Part shown: positions 8,296 to 17,683 of the stretch, in pieces
How positions within the stretch are numbered: the first letter of the stretch is position 1
How the letters are laid out: every line of letters starts with the position of its first letter
DNA from: Kocuria coralli
GTDB taxonomy: Bacteria > Actinomycetota > Actinomycetes > Actinomycetales > Micrococcaceae
NCBI RefSeq assembly: GCF_008831305.1
Contig: NZ_ML708616.1
Location: forward strand, 62,001-126,000
Direction: 5' to 3'
DNA: 64,000 bases
Program-made: the position numbers and the translations under genes
The notes under the pieces: generated by a model
The model's database searches: none
What the model saw: the letters and a program-made list of their open reading frames with translations, nothing else
What the model was told of the DNA's origin: nothing

Positions 8296-10728
8296 TCAGC
8301 GTTCGGTGGTCGACTGCCCCGCGACGACGGAGTCGAAGGAGGCGGTCGCCCCGAGGCGCTCGCGGACCCGGGCGGTGGCCGCCACCAGGTTCTCCAGGGA
8401 CCGCTTGGTCTCCTCGTAGCCGCGGGTCTTCAGACCGCAGTCGGGGTTGGCCCACAGCAGATCGGCGTCCACGTGGTCCAGCGCGCTGATCAGGAGGGAC
8501 CCGATCTCGTCCGCCGAAGGCACGCGCGGGGAGTGGATGTCCCACACACCCGGGCCCAAGCCCCGTGCGAAGCCGACCGAGCGGACATCCGCGAGGACCT
8601 CCATGCGGGAACGGGCGGCCTCGATCGAGGTGACGTCGGCATCGAGGGCGTCCACGCCCTCGATCACCTCGCCGAACTCCGAGTAGCACAGGTGCGTGTG
8701 GATCTGCGTCTCGTCCGCAGCGCCAGCGGTGGACCGGCGGAATGCGTCCACGGCCCAGTCCAGGTAGGCGGTGCGGTCCGCGCGGCGCAGCGGGAGCAGC
8801 TCGCGCAGCGCCGGCTCGTCCACCTGGATGATCCCGATCCCGGCGGCCTCGAGGTCGGCCACCTCGTCGCGCAGGGCCAGGGCCACCTGGTCGGCCGTCT
8901 CGCCCAGGGGCTGGTCGTCGCGCACGAACGACCAGGCCAGGATGGTCACGGGTCCGGTCAGCATGCCCTTGACGGGGCGCTGGCTCCGGGACTGGGCGAA
9001 GGAGATCCACGGAACGGTGAACGCATCGCCGCGCAGGCCCTCGCCAGCCCGGGAGACATCGCCCCACAGGATCGAGGGGCGGGTCGCCCGCGATCCGTAG
9101 GACTGCACCCAGCCGTTGTGAGTGACCTCGAAGCCGTCGAAGTTCTCCGCGAAGTACTGCACCATGTCGTTGCGCTCGGGCTCGCCGTGCACGAGCACGT
9201 CCAGGCCGAGCTGCTCCTGCAGCTCGATCACCCGGGCGATCTCATCGCGCAGGAACTGCTCGTACTGCGCCCGGTCGATGGTGCCGGCCCTGTAGTCGGC
9301 GCGGGCCTTGCGGACCTCCCCGGTCTGGGGGAAGGAGCCGATCGTCGTCGTCGGCAGCACGGGGAGCCGGGCGGAGCCGAAGGTGCGCTCCGCCTGCACC
9401 GAACGACGGCGCTGGGCGTCGCCCCGCTGGGTGTCGGCCGGGGTCTGGGCGGCGGCACGGGCACGGACCTCCGGGTCGTGGACGCCGGGGGCCTCCCGGC
9501 GGGAGGCGGCGGCCTCCTCGGATTCCCGGAGCTCGCCGGCCACTGCGTCGCGGCCCTCTGCCAGGCCGCGGGCCAGCGTGGCGACCTCCTGGATCTTCTC
9601 GTCGGCGAACGCCAGCCAGCGGCGAACCGCGGGATCCAGGTCGTCCTCGCCCTCCAGGGTGTGCGGGACGTGGATCAGGCTGGTGGAGGTGGCCACCGAG
9701 ACCTTCGCCCCGGCGTCGCGGAGGCCCTCCAGGCGGGTCAGGGCGGCGTCGAGCTCGGTGCGCCAGATATTGCGCCCGTTCACGATGCCGGCCACGAGCG
9801 CGGGGGCCCGGTCGGCCGTGAACAGGGCCAGCTGCCCGGCGTCGAGGTCGCCGCGCACCAGGTCGACGTGCACGGCCTCCACCCCGGAGCGGGCGATCGG
9901 CGCGAGCAGGTCCCCGGCGTCGCCGTAGGGGGTGGCCAGGAGGATCTGGGGGCGTGCGCTCTGGCCGGCCAGGTAGGCGGTGGCCCGCTCGATCGCGGTA
10001 CCGAGCTCGTCCTCCGTGACGTGGGCGAAGTCGGCGACGACGGCGGGCTCCTCGATCTGCACCCACTCGGCACCGGCCGTGCGCAGCTGGGCGAGGATCT
10101 GGGCGTAGACGGGAAGAAGGTCCTCCAGCCGGTCCAGGGGGCGGATGGGCGAGGCGGAGGTGCCGTCGTCCTTGGCCAGGGCCAGGAAGGTCACGGGGCC
10201 CACGATGGAGGGGCGCACGGTGCGGCCCTGGGCGGCGGCCTGCTCCACGGCGGCCACGAGCTCGTAGGGAGCCGCGGAGAAGGTGGTCTGGGGGCCGATC
10301 TCGGGGACCAGGTAGTGGTAGTTGGTGTCGAACCACTTGGTCATCTCCAGCGGCTGACGAGCGGCGTCGCCGCGGGCCAGGACGAAGGCGCCGTCGCGGT
10401 CCACGGAACCGTTCTCCCCGCGCAGGTCGGTGAACCGGGCGGGCACGGCACCCACGGCCACCAGGGTGTCGAGGACCTGGTCGTAGAGGGCGTAGCTGGC
10501 GGGAACGGCCGAGGACTCCTTGAGCCCCAGCTCTTCGATGCGGTCGGCGGCGTAGTCGCGCAGGCCCGAGGCGGTCTGCTCGAGGTCCTGGGCGCCGGAC
10601 CTCCCGGCCCAGTAGGACTCGAGCGCCTTCTTCAGCTCGCGGTTGGGCCCGAGGCGGGGGTAGCCCAGGACGGTCGCGGAGGGGAAGGCCTTCTCGGACG
10701 CGGTGCGGTCGGTGTTCTGCTCGGTCAT
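8296..10728 (-). CDS. metE: 5-methyltetrahydropteroyltriglutamate-homocysteine methyltransferase (cobalamin-independent methionine synthase)
   Basis: From the internal ATG the protein has 810 residues, the normal two-barrel MetE layout with insertions. The N-terminal barrel starts with [20 protein letters not shown]. The C-terminal barrel carries the zinc/homocysteine site: HTHLCYSEF (Cys at about residue 681) and NPDCGLKTR (Cys at about 764). A charged insert rich in Glu/Arg/Ala lies near residues 390-440, between the barrels. AAGGAG lies six bases before the ATG, so separate initiation is possible. However, the upstream metF frame runs into metE with no stop codon, so a MetF-MetE fusion is predicted unless translation restarts. 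Expression should fall when SAM is abundant because of the S-box leader upstream of metF. Confidence 0.95.
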   Translation of the reverse strand: MTEQNTDRTASEKAFPSATVLGYPRLGPNRELKKALESYWAGRSGAQDLEQTASGLRDYAADRIEELGLKESSAVPASYALYDQVLDTLVAVGAVPARFTDLRGENGSVDRDGAFVLARGDAARQPLEMTKWFDTNYHYLVPEIGPQTTFSAAPYELVAAVEQAAAQGRTVRPSIVGPVTFLALAKDDGTSASPIRPLDRLEDLLPVYAQILAQLRTAGAEWVQIEEPAVVADFAHVTEDELGTAIERATAYLAGQSARPQILLATPYGDAGDLLAPIARSGVEAVHVDLVRGDLDAGQLALFTADRAPALVAGIVNGRNIWRTELDAALTRLEGLRDAGAKVSVATSTSLIHVPHTLEGEDDLDPAVRRWLAFADEKIQEVATLARGLAEGRDAVAGELRESEEAAASRREAPGVHDPEVRARAAAQTPADTQRGDAQRRRSVQAERTFGSARLPVLPTTTIGSFPQTGEVRKARADYRAGTIDRAQYEQFLRDEIARVIELQEQLGLDVLVHGEPERNDMVQYFAENFDGFEVTHNGWVQSYGSRATRPSILWGDVSRAGEGLRGDAFTVPWISFAQSRSQRPVKGMLTGPVTILAWSFVRDDQPLGETADQVALALRDEVADLEAAGIGIIQVDEPALRELLPLRRADRTAYLDWAVDAFRRSTAGAADETQIHTHLCYSEFGEVIEGVDALDADVTSIEAARSRMEVLADVRSVGFARGLGPGVWDIHSPRVPSADEIGSLLISALDHVDADLLWANPDCGLKTRGYEETKRSLENLVAATARVRERLGATASFDSVVAGQSTTER

Positions 10729-11769
10729 GGGGTTCTCCTTGGCATCGGGGACATGGGGTCCGGGTTCGTGGGTCGTGGTGGAGGTGCCGTGGTCCCGGGC
10801 GGGCCCGGCATCGGCGGGTAGATGGACGCGCTGGCGGGGCGGGGGCTGCACGGCGGGAAGCGGCGCCGTGATGTCATCGGCCTGCGGCGGCGTGGGCCGG
10901 GGCAGATCGAGGCGTTCCAGGACGTCCAGCGCCGCCTGGTGCTCGTTGAACGTGTAGAGGTGCAGCCCGGGAGCGCCCGAGGCCAGTGCGGCGCGGGCGG
11001 TGTGCACGGCGGTGTCGACGCCGATGCGGTGGCGCTGGGCATCCGAGGTCGCCGTCTCCAAGGCGTGGGCCAGATCGACGTCGGGGGTGAGGCCGGCCAG
11101 CCTGCACACGGTCAGGTAGCGGCGCAGATTCGTCACGGGCAGGATCCCCGGGATCAGGGGCAGCTCGATGCCGGAGCGGCGGGCACGGGTCACGTAATCC
11201 TCGTAGTCCGAGGGCTCGCGGTAGACCTGGGTGATCGCGAAATCCGCCCCCGCGCGCTGCTTGGACAGGAGCACCTCCAGGTCCTGGCTGACGCTCGTCG
11301 ACTCCGGGTGCTTGATCGGGTAGGCCGCGACCCCCACGGAGACCCGGCCGGCGCACAGGTAGGCGGCGCGCTGGTTCTCCACCCGGCGGATGAGATCGAT
11401 CAGGTGGCGGGCGAAGGGCAGCTCGTCCTCGCCCGGCTCGCTCACGCCCTCCGGCCGGTCGCCGCGCAGGGCGAGGATGCCCCGTACGCCGGTCTCCAGC
11501 AGCTGGCCGATCAGCTCGGTCAGCTCGGTCTCGGTCTGCCCGACGCACACCACATGGGCGAGGGGCCGGAACGGGGTCTCGTTGACCAGGTGGTTCAGCA
11601 GCGACAGCGCTCGTCGGCGGCGCAGCCCGTCCGTCCCCGCGGTCACGGACACGTAGTCGGGCGAGGTGGGCGCAAGCGCATCGAGCGTCGCCAGCAGCGT
11701 CTCGCGGCTGCGCTCACTACGCGGCGGGAACAGCTCGAAGGACAGAGCCGGTATCTGGGGGTCGGCCAC
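10729..11769 (-). CDS. metF: 5,10-methylenetetrahydrofolate reductase (N-terminal part of a frame continuous with metE)
   Basis: About 300 residues of MetF: LSFELFPPRS at the N-terminus, SPDYVSVTAG, GVRGILALRGD (folate/FAD site), AGADFAITQ and LPLIPGILPVTN. It makes 5-methyl-THF with a reduced flavin, the methyl donor that MetE uses. After the usual MetF end (GLHLYTFNEHQAALDVLERL) about 55 further residues rich in Pro, His and Thr follow, and the frame continues without a stop into the metE ATG. The GTG at 11769 is taken as start because AGGAG lies nine bases upstream and the family begins there. The leader contains a SAM riboswitch and a hairpin next to this ribosome-binding site. Confidence 0.9.
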
Positions 11770-11877
11770 GCCGTAGGTCTCCTCTCGTGTACCCCCGACA
11801 GAGGGTGCACGAGATCGCTCGGCCCGTACGTCGTGAATCGACGACGACGGTCCGGTGGACCACGGAACACTTTTCGC

Positions 11878-11967
11878 TCCATCGGTCCTGGCGGGAGCAC
11901 CGTTCCTGAAGAACAGGATGGTTGCTGCGGCGTCGACAAGCCAGGTCTCTCGGCCGCTCTGGATAGA
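11878..11967 (-). promoter_or_regulatory. SAM riboswitch (S-box, SAM-I type) upstream of metF-metE
   Basis: On the minus strand the leader reads AGAGCGGCCGAGAGACC, then TGGCT, GCCGCAGCAACC, a variable hairpin, and GGTGCTCCCGCCAGGA, the conserved order of an S-box aptamer. The closing P1 helix pairs 11962-11967 with 11878-11883 (six pairs, one G-U). Nearly the same sequence lies at 56902-57005 upstream of another methionine-type gene. About 108 bases separate the aptamer from the metF start; near the end a CTCGTG/CACGAG stem (about 11785-11817) abuts the AGGAG and could be the expression platform. High SAM should turn expression off. Confidence 0.85.
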
Positions 11968-12072
11968 TAGCGCAACAGATACAACCAGACTCGCCATGTC
12001 TTCGCAACGACTCTGGCTTGAGGTATTGCATTCCGTGCTCCCCGGAAGCCGTGCCCCGGACGGGTCGCGCGC

Positions 12073-12078
12073 TAGACT
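12073..12078 (+). promoter_or_regulatory. -10 box (TAGACT) of purA
   Basis: TAGACT fits the TANNNT pattern; it lies 60 bases upstream of the purA ATG. The rest of the 369-base divergent gap is the metF leader. No clear -35 is seen at the right distance. Confidence 0.4.
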
Positions 12079-12138
12079 CGGCGGGTACACGACCGCAGAC
12101 CGGTGCCTTCCGCGCCGAATGTCAGGAGCGCATCAGAT

Positions 12139-13425
12139 ATGCCAGCGATCTCGATCGTCGGTGCCCAGTGGGGCGACGAAGGCAAGGGCAAAGCCACGGA
12201 CATCCTGGGCGGCCGCGTCGATTTCGTGGTCAAGCCCAACGGCGGTAACAACGCAGGTCACACCGTGGTCGTGGGCGGCGACAAGTTCGAGCTGAAGCTC
12301 CTCCCGGCCGGCATCCTCTCCGAGCAGGCGACGCCCGTGATCGGCAACGGCGTGGTGGTCAACCCCCAGGCGCTGTTCGAGGAGATCGACGGCCTGGAGG
12401 CCCGGGGGGCCGACACCTCCAAGCTGCGGATCTCCGCCAACGCGCACCTGGTGGCCCCGTACCACCAGACCATGGACCAGGTGACGGAGCGGTTCCTGGG
12501 CAAACGGGCGATCGGCACCACGGGCCGCGGCATCGGACCGGCTTACATGGACAAGGTGGGCCGGCTGGGCATCCGCGTGCAGGACGTGCTGGACGAGTCG
12601 ATCCTGACCCAGAAGATCGACGGGGCGCTGCGGCAGAAGAACGAGCTGCTGGTCAAGCTCTACAACCGCCGGGCCTTCGACACGGAGGAGATCGTCGAGT
12701 ACTTCCTGGGCTATGCGGATCGGCTCGCACCCATGATCGTGGACTCGACCCGGCTGCTCAACGACGGCCTGGACGCCGGCAAGGCCGTCCTGCTCGAGGG
12801 CGGGCAGGCCACCTTCCTGGACGTCGACCACGGGACCTACCCCTTCGTGACCTCCTCCAACCCCTCCACCGGGGGCGCCTGCGTGGGCGCGGGCATCGGC
12901 CCGACCCGGATGACCCGCTCGATCGGCATCATCAAGGCGTACACCACGCGCGTGGGGGCGGGGCCGTTCCCCACGGAGCTCTTCGACCAGTGGGGCGAGC
13001 GGCTGCGCACCGTCGGCGGCGAGTTCGGCGTGAACACCGGGCGGCCGCGCCGCACGGGATGGTACGACGCCGTCATGGCCCGCCAGGCCTCCCGGATCAA
13101 CGGCTTCACGGACTACTTCCTGACCAAGCTCGACGTGCTCACGGGCATCGAGTCCATCCCCGTGTGCGTGGCCTACGACGTGGACGGCGTGCGGCACGAC
13201 GAGATGCCCATGACGCAGACGGAGTTCCACCACGCCAAGCCCATCCTGGAGAACTTCCCGGGCTGGACGGAGGACATCTCCGGGGCCCGTTCCATCGAGG
13301 ACCTTCCGGCCAACGCCCAGACCTACGTGCGCGAGCTGGAGGCCATGTCCGGCACCCGGATCTCCGCGATCGGCGTGGGCCCGGGCCGGGAGCACACCAT
13401 CGAGGTGCGCGACCTCATCGACTGA
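12139..13425 (+). CDS. purA: Adenylosuccinate synthetase
   Basis: A 428-residue protein, the normal length. It joins IMP and aspartate using GTP, the first committed step to AMP. The N-terminal phosphate loop GDEGKGK is at residues 12-18, the NGGNNAGHT segment follows, and [26 protein letters not shown] and GRPRRTGW are all family signatures. The ATG at 12139 is preceded by AGGAG at 11 bases; an upstream in-frame ATG at 12103 would add residues not found in the family. Divergent from metF, and followed by a long hairpin. Confidence 0.97.
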   Translation: MPAISIVGAQWGDEGKGKATDILGGRVDFVVKPNGGNNAGHTVVVGGDKFELKLLPAGILSEQATPVIGNGVVVNPQALFEEIDGLEARGADTSKLRISANAHLVAPYHQTMDQVTERFLGKRAIGTTGRGIGPAYMDKVGRLGIRVQDVLDESILTQKIDGALRQKNELLVKLYNRRAFDTEEIVEYFLGYADRLAPMIVDSTRLLNDGLDAGKAVLLEGGQATFLDVDHGTYPFVTSSNPSTGGACVGAGIGPTRMTRSIGIIKAYTTRVGAGPFPTELFDQWGERLRTVGGEFGVNTGRPRRTGWYDAVMARQASRINGFTDYFLTKLDVLTGIESIPVCVAYDVDGVRHDEMPMTQTEFHHAKPILENFPGWTEDISGARSIEDLPANAQTYVRELEAMSGTRISAIGVGPGREHTIEVRDLID

Positions 13426-13464
13426 GCGCCGCGCGGCTTCACCGCGGATGCCTCACCGCGAAGG

Positions 13465-13521
13465 CTTCACCATGGATAAGGACCGCATCCGGCTTGGATG
13501 TGGTCCTTATCCATGGTGAAG
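13465..13521 (+). terminator. Long hairpin after purA
   Basis: Two 26-base arms (13465-13490 and 13496-13521) pair with a single G-U and enclose five bases. It starts 39 bases after the purA stop and ends 83 bases before the permease start. Confidence 0.75.
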
Positions 13522-13604
13522 TTCACTCATTGACCATGCCGCTGGGACACGCAGCCTGACGATGCAGCGCAGTACCCGGCCCCACCGAACGAGAGGCACC
13601 CGCC

Positions 13605-15095
13605 GTGTCGACAAGCCCGTCCCATGAGGTGAGCACCAAGGCCGAGGGCGAGGGCCTGCGCCGCAGCCTGCACACCCGGCATATGACCATGATCGCCATG
13701 GGCGGCGCCATCGGAACCGGGCTGTTCGTGGCCTCCGGGAACTCGATCGCAACGGCCGGCCCCGGCGGCGCCCTGGCGGCGTACGTCGCCATCGGCCTGA
13801 TGGTCTACCTGCTGATGCAGTCCCTGGGCGAGATGTCCGCCTGGCGGCCCACCTCGGGCTCCTTCGGCGACCACGCGGGCCGCTACGTCTCGTCGTCCTT
13901 CGGCTTCGCGATCGGGTGGAACTACTGGTTCAACTGGGCGATCACCCTGGCCGCCGAGCTCGTGGCTGCGGCATTGGTGATGCGCTACTGGTTCCCGGAT
14001 TCGCCGTCGTGGCTCTGGTCGGCGCTGTTCCTCCTGATCGTCTTCGGTCTCAACGCCCTGTCCACACGGGCCTACGGCGAGGGGGAGTTCTGGCTGGCGG
14101 CGATCAAGGTCGCCGCCGTCGTCGTGTTCCTGGCCCTCGGCGTGCTGATGATCCTCGGAATCCTGGGCGGGGAGAACCCGGGGTTCACGAACTGGACGGC
14201 GGGGGAGGCGCCGTTCGTGGGCGGCCCGATCACGGTGCTGGCGATCTTCATGGTGGCCGGGTTCTCGTTCCAGGGCACCGAGCTGGTGGGGGTCGCGGCC
14301 GGTGAGGCCAAGGATCCGGAGACCACCGTCCCCAAAGCCATCCGCACCGTGTTCTTCCGCATCCTGCTGTTCTACGTGGGTGCCATCACGGTGATCGGCT
14401 TCCTGCTGCCCTATAACAACCCCCATCTGCTGGCCTCGGACATCCAGGACGTGGCGATGTCCCCGTTCACCCTGGTGCTGCAGAACGCCGGGGTCGCTTT
14501 CGCCGCGTCCGTCATGAACGCCGTGATCCTCACCGCGATCCTGTCCGCGGGCAACTCCGGCCTCTACGCCTCCACGCGCATGCTCTGGTCCCTGGCCATG
14601 GAGGGCAAGGCGCCCCGGTTCCTGCGCAAGCTCAACAAGCGCGGCGTGCCCATGTACGCGCTGCTGATCACCTCCGCGTTCGGCCTGCTGGCCTTCGGCA
14701 CCACCTGGTTCGGCGACGGCGCCGTCTACACCTGGCTGATCAACGCCTCCGCGCTGGCCGGATTCATCGTGTGGGCCGGGATCGCCTGGACGCATTACAA
14801 CTTCCGGAAGGCCTTCAAGGCGCAGGGCCGCTCGGTCAGCGAGCTGCCGTTCCGGGCCAAGTTCTTCCCGGCCGGCCCGGTCGTCGCGCTGGCCATGTGC
14901 CTGCTGGTGATCGTGGGCCAGAGCTACGAGGCGTTCATCAACGGCACCATCACCCCGCTGTCGCTGCTCTCCTCCTACCTCGGGCTGCCGTTGTTCCTGG
15001 CCTTCTGGTGGGGCCACAAGCTCGTCACCAAGTCCCAGCGCGTACAGCCCGCCCAGGCCGACCTGTCCCGCAACCGCGACGACGAGGCCGCCTGA
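13605..15095 (+). CDS. Amino-acid permease, APC superfamily (AAT family, LysP/GabP-like)
   Basis: A 496-residue integral membrane protein with 12 predicted helices. The N-terminal signature RHMTMIAMGGAIGTGLFVASG is the first helix of the amino acid transporter (AAT) family, and GFSFQGTELVGVAAGEAKDP is the conserved loop after helix 6. This resembles lysine, GABA and aromatic amino acid permeases; the substrate cannot be read from sequence. It starts with GTG, preceded by GAGAGG at eight bases. It ends 39 bases before the convergent DUF202 gene and has its own promoter region downstream of the purA hairpin. Confidence 0.88.
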   Translation: MSTSPSHEVSTKAEGEGLRRSLHTRHMTMIAMGGAIGTGLFVASGNSIATAGPGGALAAYVAIGLMVYLLMQSLGEMSAWRPTSGSFGDHAGRYVSSSFGFAIGWNYWFNWAITLAAELVAAALVMRYWFPDSPSWLWSALFLLIVFGLNALSTRAYGEGEFWLAAIKVAAVVVFLALGVLMILGILGGENPGFTNWTAGEAPFVGGPITVLAIFMVAGFSFQGTELVGVAAGEAKDPETTVPKAIRTVFFRILLFYVGAITVIGFLLPYNNPHLLASDIQDVAMSPFTLVLQNAGVAFAASVMNAVILTAILSAGNSGLYASTRMLWSLAMEGKAPRFLRKLNKRGVPMYALLITSAFGLLAFGTTWFGDGAVYTWLINASALAGFIVWAGIAWTHYNFRKAFKAQGRSVSELPFRAKFFPAGPVVALAMCLLVIVGQSYEAFINGTITPLSLLSSYLGLPLFLAFWWGHKLVTKSQRVQPAQADLSRNRDDEAA

Positions 15096-15134
15096 CCCCG
15101 CGCAAGGAACTGCGGGCGGGCCGGCTGCGGCTGC

Positions 15135-15467
15135 TCAGAGAGCGATCACGACCACCAGGGCCGCGGTGCCCAGAAGCACCACCGCCGCGCCCAGCAGCAA
15201 AGGGGCTCCCACGCTGGCCCGGTGCAGGTTCCGGGCGATGGTCTCGGTGCGCTGGGCGTAACGGGGACGCTGGGTGAGCCAGATCCCCAGGGCCACGGCA
15301 AGGGCGGCGCCGAACAGCACGACCACCACCGCGCCGTGCTCGGGCCCCCATCTCAGGAAGAAGGCGGCCACCACCACGAAGGACACCAGCGTGCGGTTCC
15401 ACGCGAGGGTGGTCCGTTCCGGCTGGAGCCCGGGGTCGGCCGCGCGGCCGTGGCGGCGAGGGTTCAT
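15135..15467 (-). CDS. DUF202 family small membrane protein (second of pair)
   Basis: A 110-residue protein. The segment LQPERTTLAWNRTLVSFVVV at about residues 14-33 is the DUF202 signature (ERTxLAWxRT), followed by two more hydrophobic helices, three in all. Its ATG overlaps the stop of the upstream DUF202 gene (ATGA), so the two are translationally coupled and probably form a heteromer. Family function is unknown; related yidH-like proteins are found in stress-associated pairs. Confidence 0.8.
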   Translation of the reverse strand: MNPRRHGRAADPGLQPERTTLAWNRTLVSFVVVAAFFLRWGPEHGAVVVVLFGAALAVALGIWLTQRPRYAQRTETIARNLHRASVGAPLLLGAAVVLLGTAALVVVIAL

Positions 15468-15856
15468 CGGAAGAGCAGCACCCCCACCATCACGCCCGTG
15501 GCCACGGCGGCACCGGCTGCGAGGATCGGGGCCAGCCACGGCAGCGGAAGGGGCAGCGAGTGGCGCATGGCCCGCTCGATCCGGATCCACCGGACGGTGG
15601 CCCCCGCCGCGATGACCATGCCCACCAGCAGCAGGGCTATCGCCAGCCCCGTGCGAACGGGGGCGGGGAAGACGTCTCCCGCGAAGGCCTCCAGCGCCAC
15701 CCCACCGGCGAGGAACGCCAATGCGGTCCGGATCCAGGCCAGGAAAGTCCGCTCGTTGGCCAGGGTGAATCGCGGATCCGGTTCGATGCCCCCGCCCAGC
15801 ACCCGCGCAGACAGGCCGGTGCGCTGGGTGGAGGGCTGCGAGTCGTTCTCCGTCAT
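15464..15856 (-). CDS. DUF202 family small membrane protein, YidH-like (first of pair)
   Basis: A 130-residue protein. DPRFTLANERTFLAWIRTAL at about residues 27-46 is the canonical DUF202/YidH opening, followed by three hydrophobic helices. A TANNNT box (TAGCAT, 15864-15869 on the complementary strand) ends seven bases before the ATG, so the mRNA may be leaderless. It overlaps the next DUF202 gene by four bases. The stretch between it and the VOC gene holds a long hairpin. Confidence 0.85.
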   Translation of the reverse strand: MTENDSQPSTQRTGLSARVLGGGIEPDPRFTLANERTFLAWIRTALAFLAGGVALEAFAGDVFPAPVRTGLAIALLLVGMVIAAGATVRWIRIERAMRHSLPLPLPWLAPILAAGAAVATGVMVGVLLFR

Positions 15857-15863
15857 GTCCCCG

Positions 15864-15869
15864 ATGCTA
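15864..15869 (-). promoter_or_regulatory. -10 box (TAGCAT) of the DUF202 pair, probably leaderless
   Basis: On the minus strand TAGCAT is followed by seven bases and then the ATG at 15856. The expected transcription start therefore coincides with the start codon. Confidence 0.4.
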
Positions 15870-15894
15870 GTTCGGACGGGTGGCTCGGTCCGGC

Positions 15895-15950
15895 CGAAAC
15901 CGGACTCCGGTCGCCGATCAGGGGTGAGCGGCGACCGGAGTCCGGTTTCG
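15895..15950 (-). terminator. Long hairpin, copy 1 of a repeated family
   Basis: Perfect 22-base arms (15895-15916 and 15929-15950) flank 12 bases. It lies 17 bases after the VOC gene stop on the minus strand. The arm begins CGAAACCGGACTCCGG and is nearly the same as the hairpins at 16502-16557 and 17684-17739. Confidence 0.75.
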
Positions 15951-15967
15951 AGCGGGTGGCAGCGGGC

Positions 15968-16381
15968 TCAGGACGCGCCGATGTTCGCGCCCCACTGGAT
16001 GCCGAACCTGTCCACGAGTTCGCCGTACTCGTCGCCCCACGCCTGTTTCTCCAGCGGGAACCGGACCTCTCCGCCGTCGGAGAGCGCGTTGAAGTACCCG
16101 CGCAGGGCCTCGGCGTCGTCACCGTGCAGGCACAGCGAGACCCCGCCGGCCCCGCCCGTGGCCCCCTCCATGAAGGAGGGCAGGTCCGCGGCCATGAGCC
16201 GGATCCCGCTGGGCGCGTCGAGCTGGCCGTGCATGACCAGATCGGCGTCGGCGCCCTCGGCACCCATGTCGCCGTGACGCATGATCTCGGGCTGACCGCC
16301 GAAGACCTGGGCGTAGAAATGGAGAGCGTCCGCGGCTTCGCCACGGAAGGTCAGATAGGTGGTCAGGAATTGCGTGGCCAT
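15968..16381 (-). CDS. VOC family protein, PhnB-like
   Basis: A 137-residue protein of the vicinal-oxygen-chelate fold. FLTTYLTFRGEAADALHFYA, the MHGQLD strand and the C-terminal WGDEYGELVDRFGIQWGANI are typical of the PhnB/DUF3127-like branch that is common in actinobacteria and has no assigned reaction. Start at 16381 is supported by GGAG six bases upstream; the frame continues upstream without a start signal. It is divergent from the DUF559-like gene. Confidence 0.85.
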   Translation of the reverse strand: MATQFLTTYLTFRGEAADALHFYAQVFGGQPEIMRHGDMGAEGADADLVMHGQLDAPSGIRLMAADLPSFMEGATGGAGGVSLCLHGDDAEALRGYFNALSDGGEVRFPLEKQAWGDEYGELVDRFGIQWGANIGAS

Positions 16382-16501
16382 GAGATGCTCCGCATCGTCG
16401 AGGGAGCGCACGGGCTCCTGCGCCCCGGTGCAGCGGAGTCTACGCATCGCCGGTACCCCGGGCCAGGGTCCGGATGCGGCTGTACGCGGCCCCTCCGCCG
16501 T

Positions 16502-16557
16502 CGAAACCGGAGTCCGGTCGCTGATCGGGGCTGAGCAGCGACCAGCCTCCGGTTTCG
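16502..16557. repeat. Long hairpin, copy 2 (imperfect), in a divergent intergenic region
   Basis: Arms 16502-16523 and 16536-16557 match the family at 15895 and 17684, but three consecutive positions in the stem are no longer complementary. It lies in the 316-base gap between the divergent VOC and DUF559-like genes, where a terminator is not needed. Apart from this hairpin I see no gene or clear promoter in that gap. Confidence 0.75.
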
Positions 16558-16697
16558 AGCGGGGAAGGCGCCCGCCGACGACGCCGACGCCGGAGGCGGG
16601 GCTCCACACTGCGGCTCGTGACCGGCCCATCGGGGATTTGTCCCCCGTCCGGGGCGCCAGGACAGCGGCCGATCACGCGATCGGGCCTACTGAGAGC

Positions 16698-17681
16698 ATG
16701 CCGACTCCACCCCACCTCCCGCCGGTGCTGCCGGCCAGGTGCTTCACCACGGACGAGGCCCGGGCCGCCGGAGTGACCGTGGGCCAGCTCAAAGGGGTGG
16801 CGTACGACTCCGTGGCCCGGAACGTATGGTCGCTGGCCGCCAGGCGCCGTCCCGAGGAACCCGCCGACCGGGTATCCGACATCCTGCTCGCCCTGCAGCA
16901 GGTGCTGCCCCGCACGGCGGCCAGCCACGTCACCGCCGGCCTCCTGCTCGGTCTTCGGCTGCCCCTCCGGGTGAGGCGAGCCGAGCCGGTTCACCTGACC
17001 CGCTGGGGCCCGGGGGATCCACCGGAGATGACCGGCATCGCCGAGCACAGCGGCACGCTCGGAGCCGAGGACCGCTGGAGTCGTTCCGGACTCCGGCTGA
17101 CCGGACCCACCCGGACGGTGGTCGACATCGCCGCCATGCGCGGGCCGGGGGCTTCCTGGCTGCTCACGGACGATGAACTGGTCGCCGTCCTGGACGGGGT
17201 CGTCAACGAGCACCTTCACGGGTACTCGGCTGGGGTGCCGCCGATGAGAGACCTCGCCCGGGTGCGGCAGGACCTGCAGCGCATGGCGAAACGCCGGGGC
17301 GTGGCCCGGGTCCGTGCTGCCCTGCTGAGAGCCCGGGTCGGGGTCGACTCCGCGCTCGAGACGCGAACCCGGCTGCTCCTCGAGGGTCACGGACTGAGCG
17401 GCTGGTCGATGGACGTCGAGCTGCTGGCCCCCGGGCACCGGACGGTCCACCCGGACCTGGCGGACCTCCAGCGGCGCATCGCGGTCCAGGTCGAGGGCCC
17501 CCACCACGATTCGGATCGGCAGTGCGTGCGGGATATCGAACGTCAGCGGGCCACCGAGGCCGCGGGCTGGGTGGAGGCCCGGATCGTCTCCGCGGATCTG
17601 CGATCCGTGCGAGGCGGCCCGCCGCGTGCCGTTCACGTGGTCCGTGAAGCGCGACGACGGGCCGAGAAGGCCGTCCCGTAA
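16698..17681 (+). CDS. Hypothetical protein with N-terminal AbiEi-like region and C-terminal DUF559/Vsr-like nuclease fold
   Basis: A 327-residue protein typical of a large actinobacterial family. The N-terminal part (ARCFTTDEARAAGVTVGQLK) looks like the winged-helix domain of AbiEi-type antitoxins, although no AbiEii partner gene is adjacent. The C-terminal part has HPDLADLQRRIAVQVEGPHH followed by RQCVRDIERQRATEAAGW, which resembles the PD-(D/E)XK-type core of DUF559 proteins: an Asp, then a Val-Glu, then a downstream basic region. Cysteine-poor, no membrane segment. Start chosen at the ATG at 16698; no strong ribosome-binding site. Biological role is unknown. Confidence 0.7.
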   Translation: MPTPPHLPPVLPARCFTTDEARAAGVTVGQLKGVAYDSVARNVWSLAARRRPEEPADRVSDILLALQQVLPRTAASHVTAGLLLGLRLPLRVRRAEPVHLTRWGPGDPPEMTGIAEHSGTLGAEDRWSRSGLRLTGPTRTVVDIAAMRGPGASWLLTDDELVAVLDGVVNEHLHGYSAGVPPMRDLARVRQDLQRMAKRRGVARVRAALLRARVGVDSALETRTRLLLEGHGLSGWSMDVELLAPGHRTVHPDLADLQRRIAVQVEGPHHDSDRQCVRDIERQRATEAAGWVEARIVSADLRSVRGGPPRAVHVVREARRRAEKAVP

Positions 17682-17683
17682 AC

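Larger units (their letters stand above)
8296..11769 (-). other. Continuous metF-metE reading frame
   Basis: There is no in-frame stop from the metF GTG to the metE stop: 1158 codons including the stop. The junction encodes a low-complexity Pro/His/Thr linker ending in VPDAKENP immediately before the MetE Met. The codons for AKEN also form the metE ribosome-binding site, so both a fused and a separate MetE are possible. Confidence 0.8.

Noticed and set aside
8473-10821. A 782-codon open frame on the plus strand opposite metE
   Set aside because: It is antisense to a certain gene, has a Gly/Gln/His-rich shadow composition and no domain pattern; such long frames are expected in high-GC DNA. 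The same applies to long antisense or frame-shifted frames opposite the M13 peptidase (17822-19864), galK (4720-6369), purA (12133-13395), the APC permease (24016 onward) and ilvD (60957-62783).
16698-17681. AbiEi antitoxin of a type IV toxin-antitoxin pair
   Set aside because: No AbiEii nucleotidyltransferase toxin gene lies next to it; both neighbours are ordinary enzymes on the other strand.
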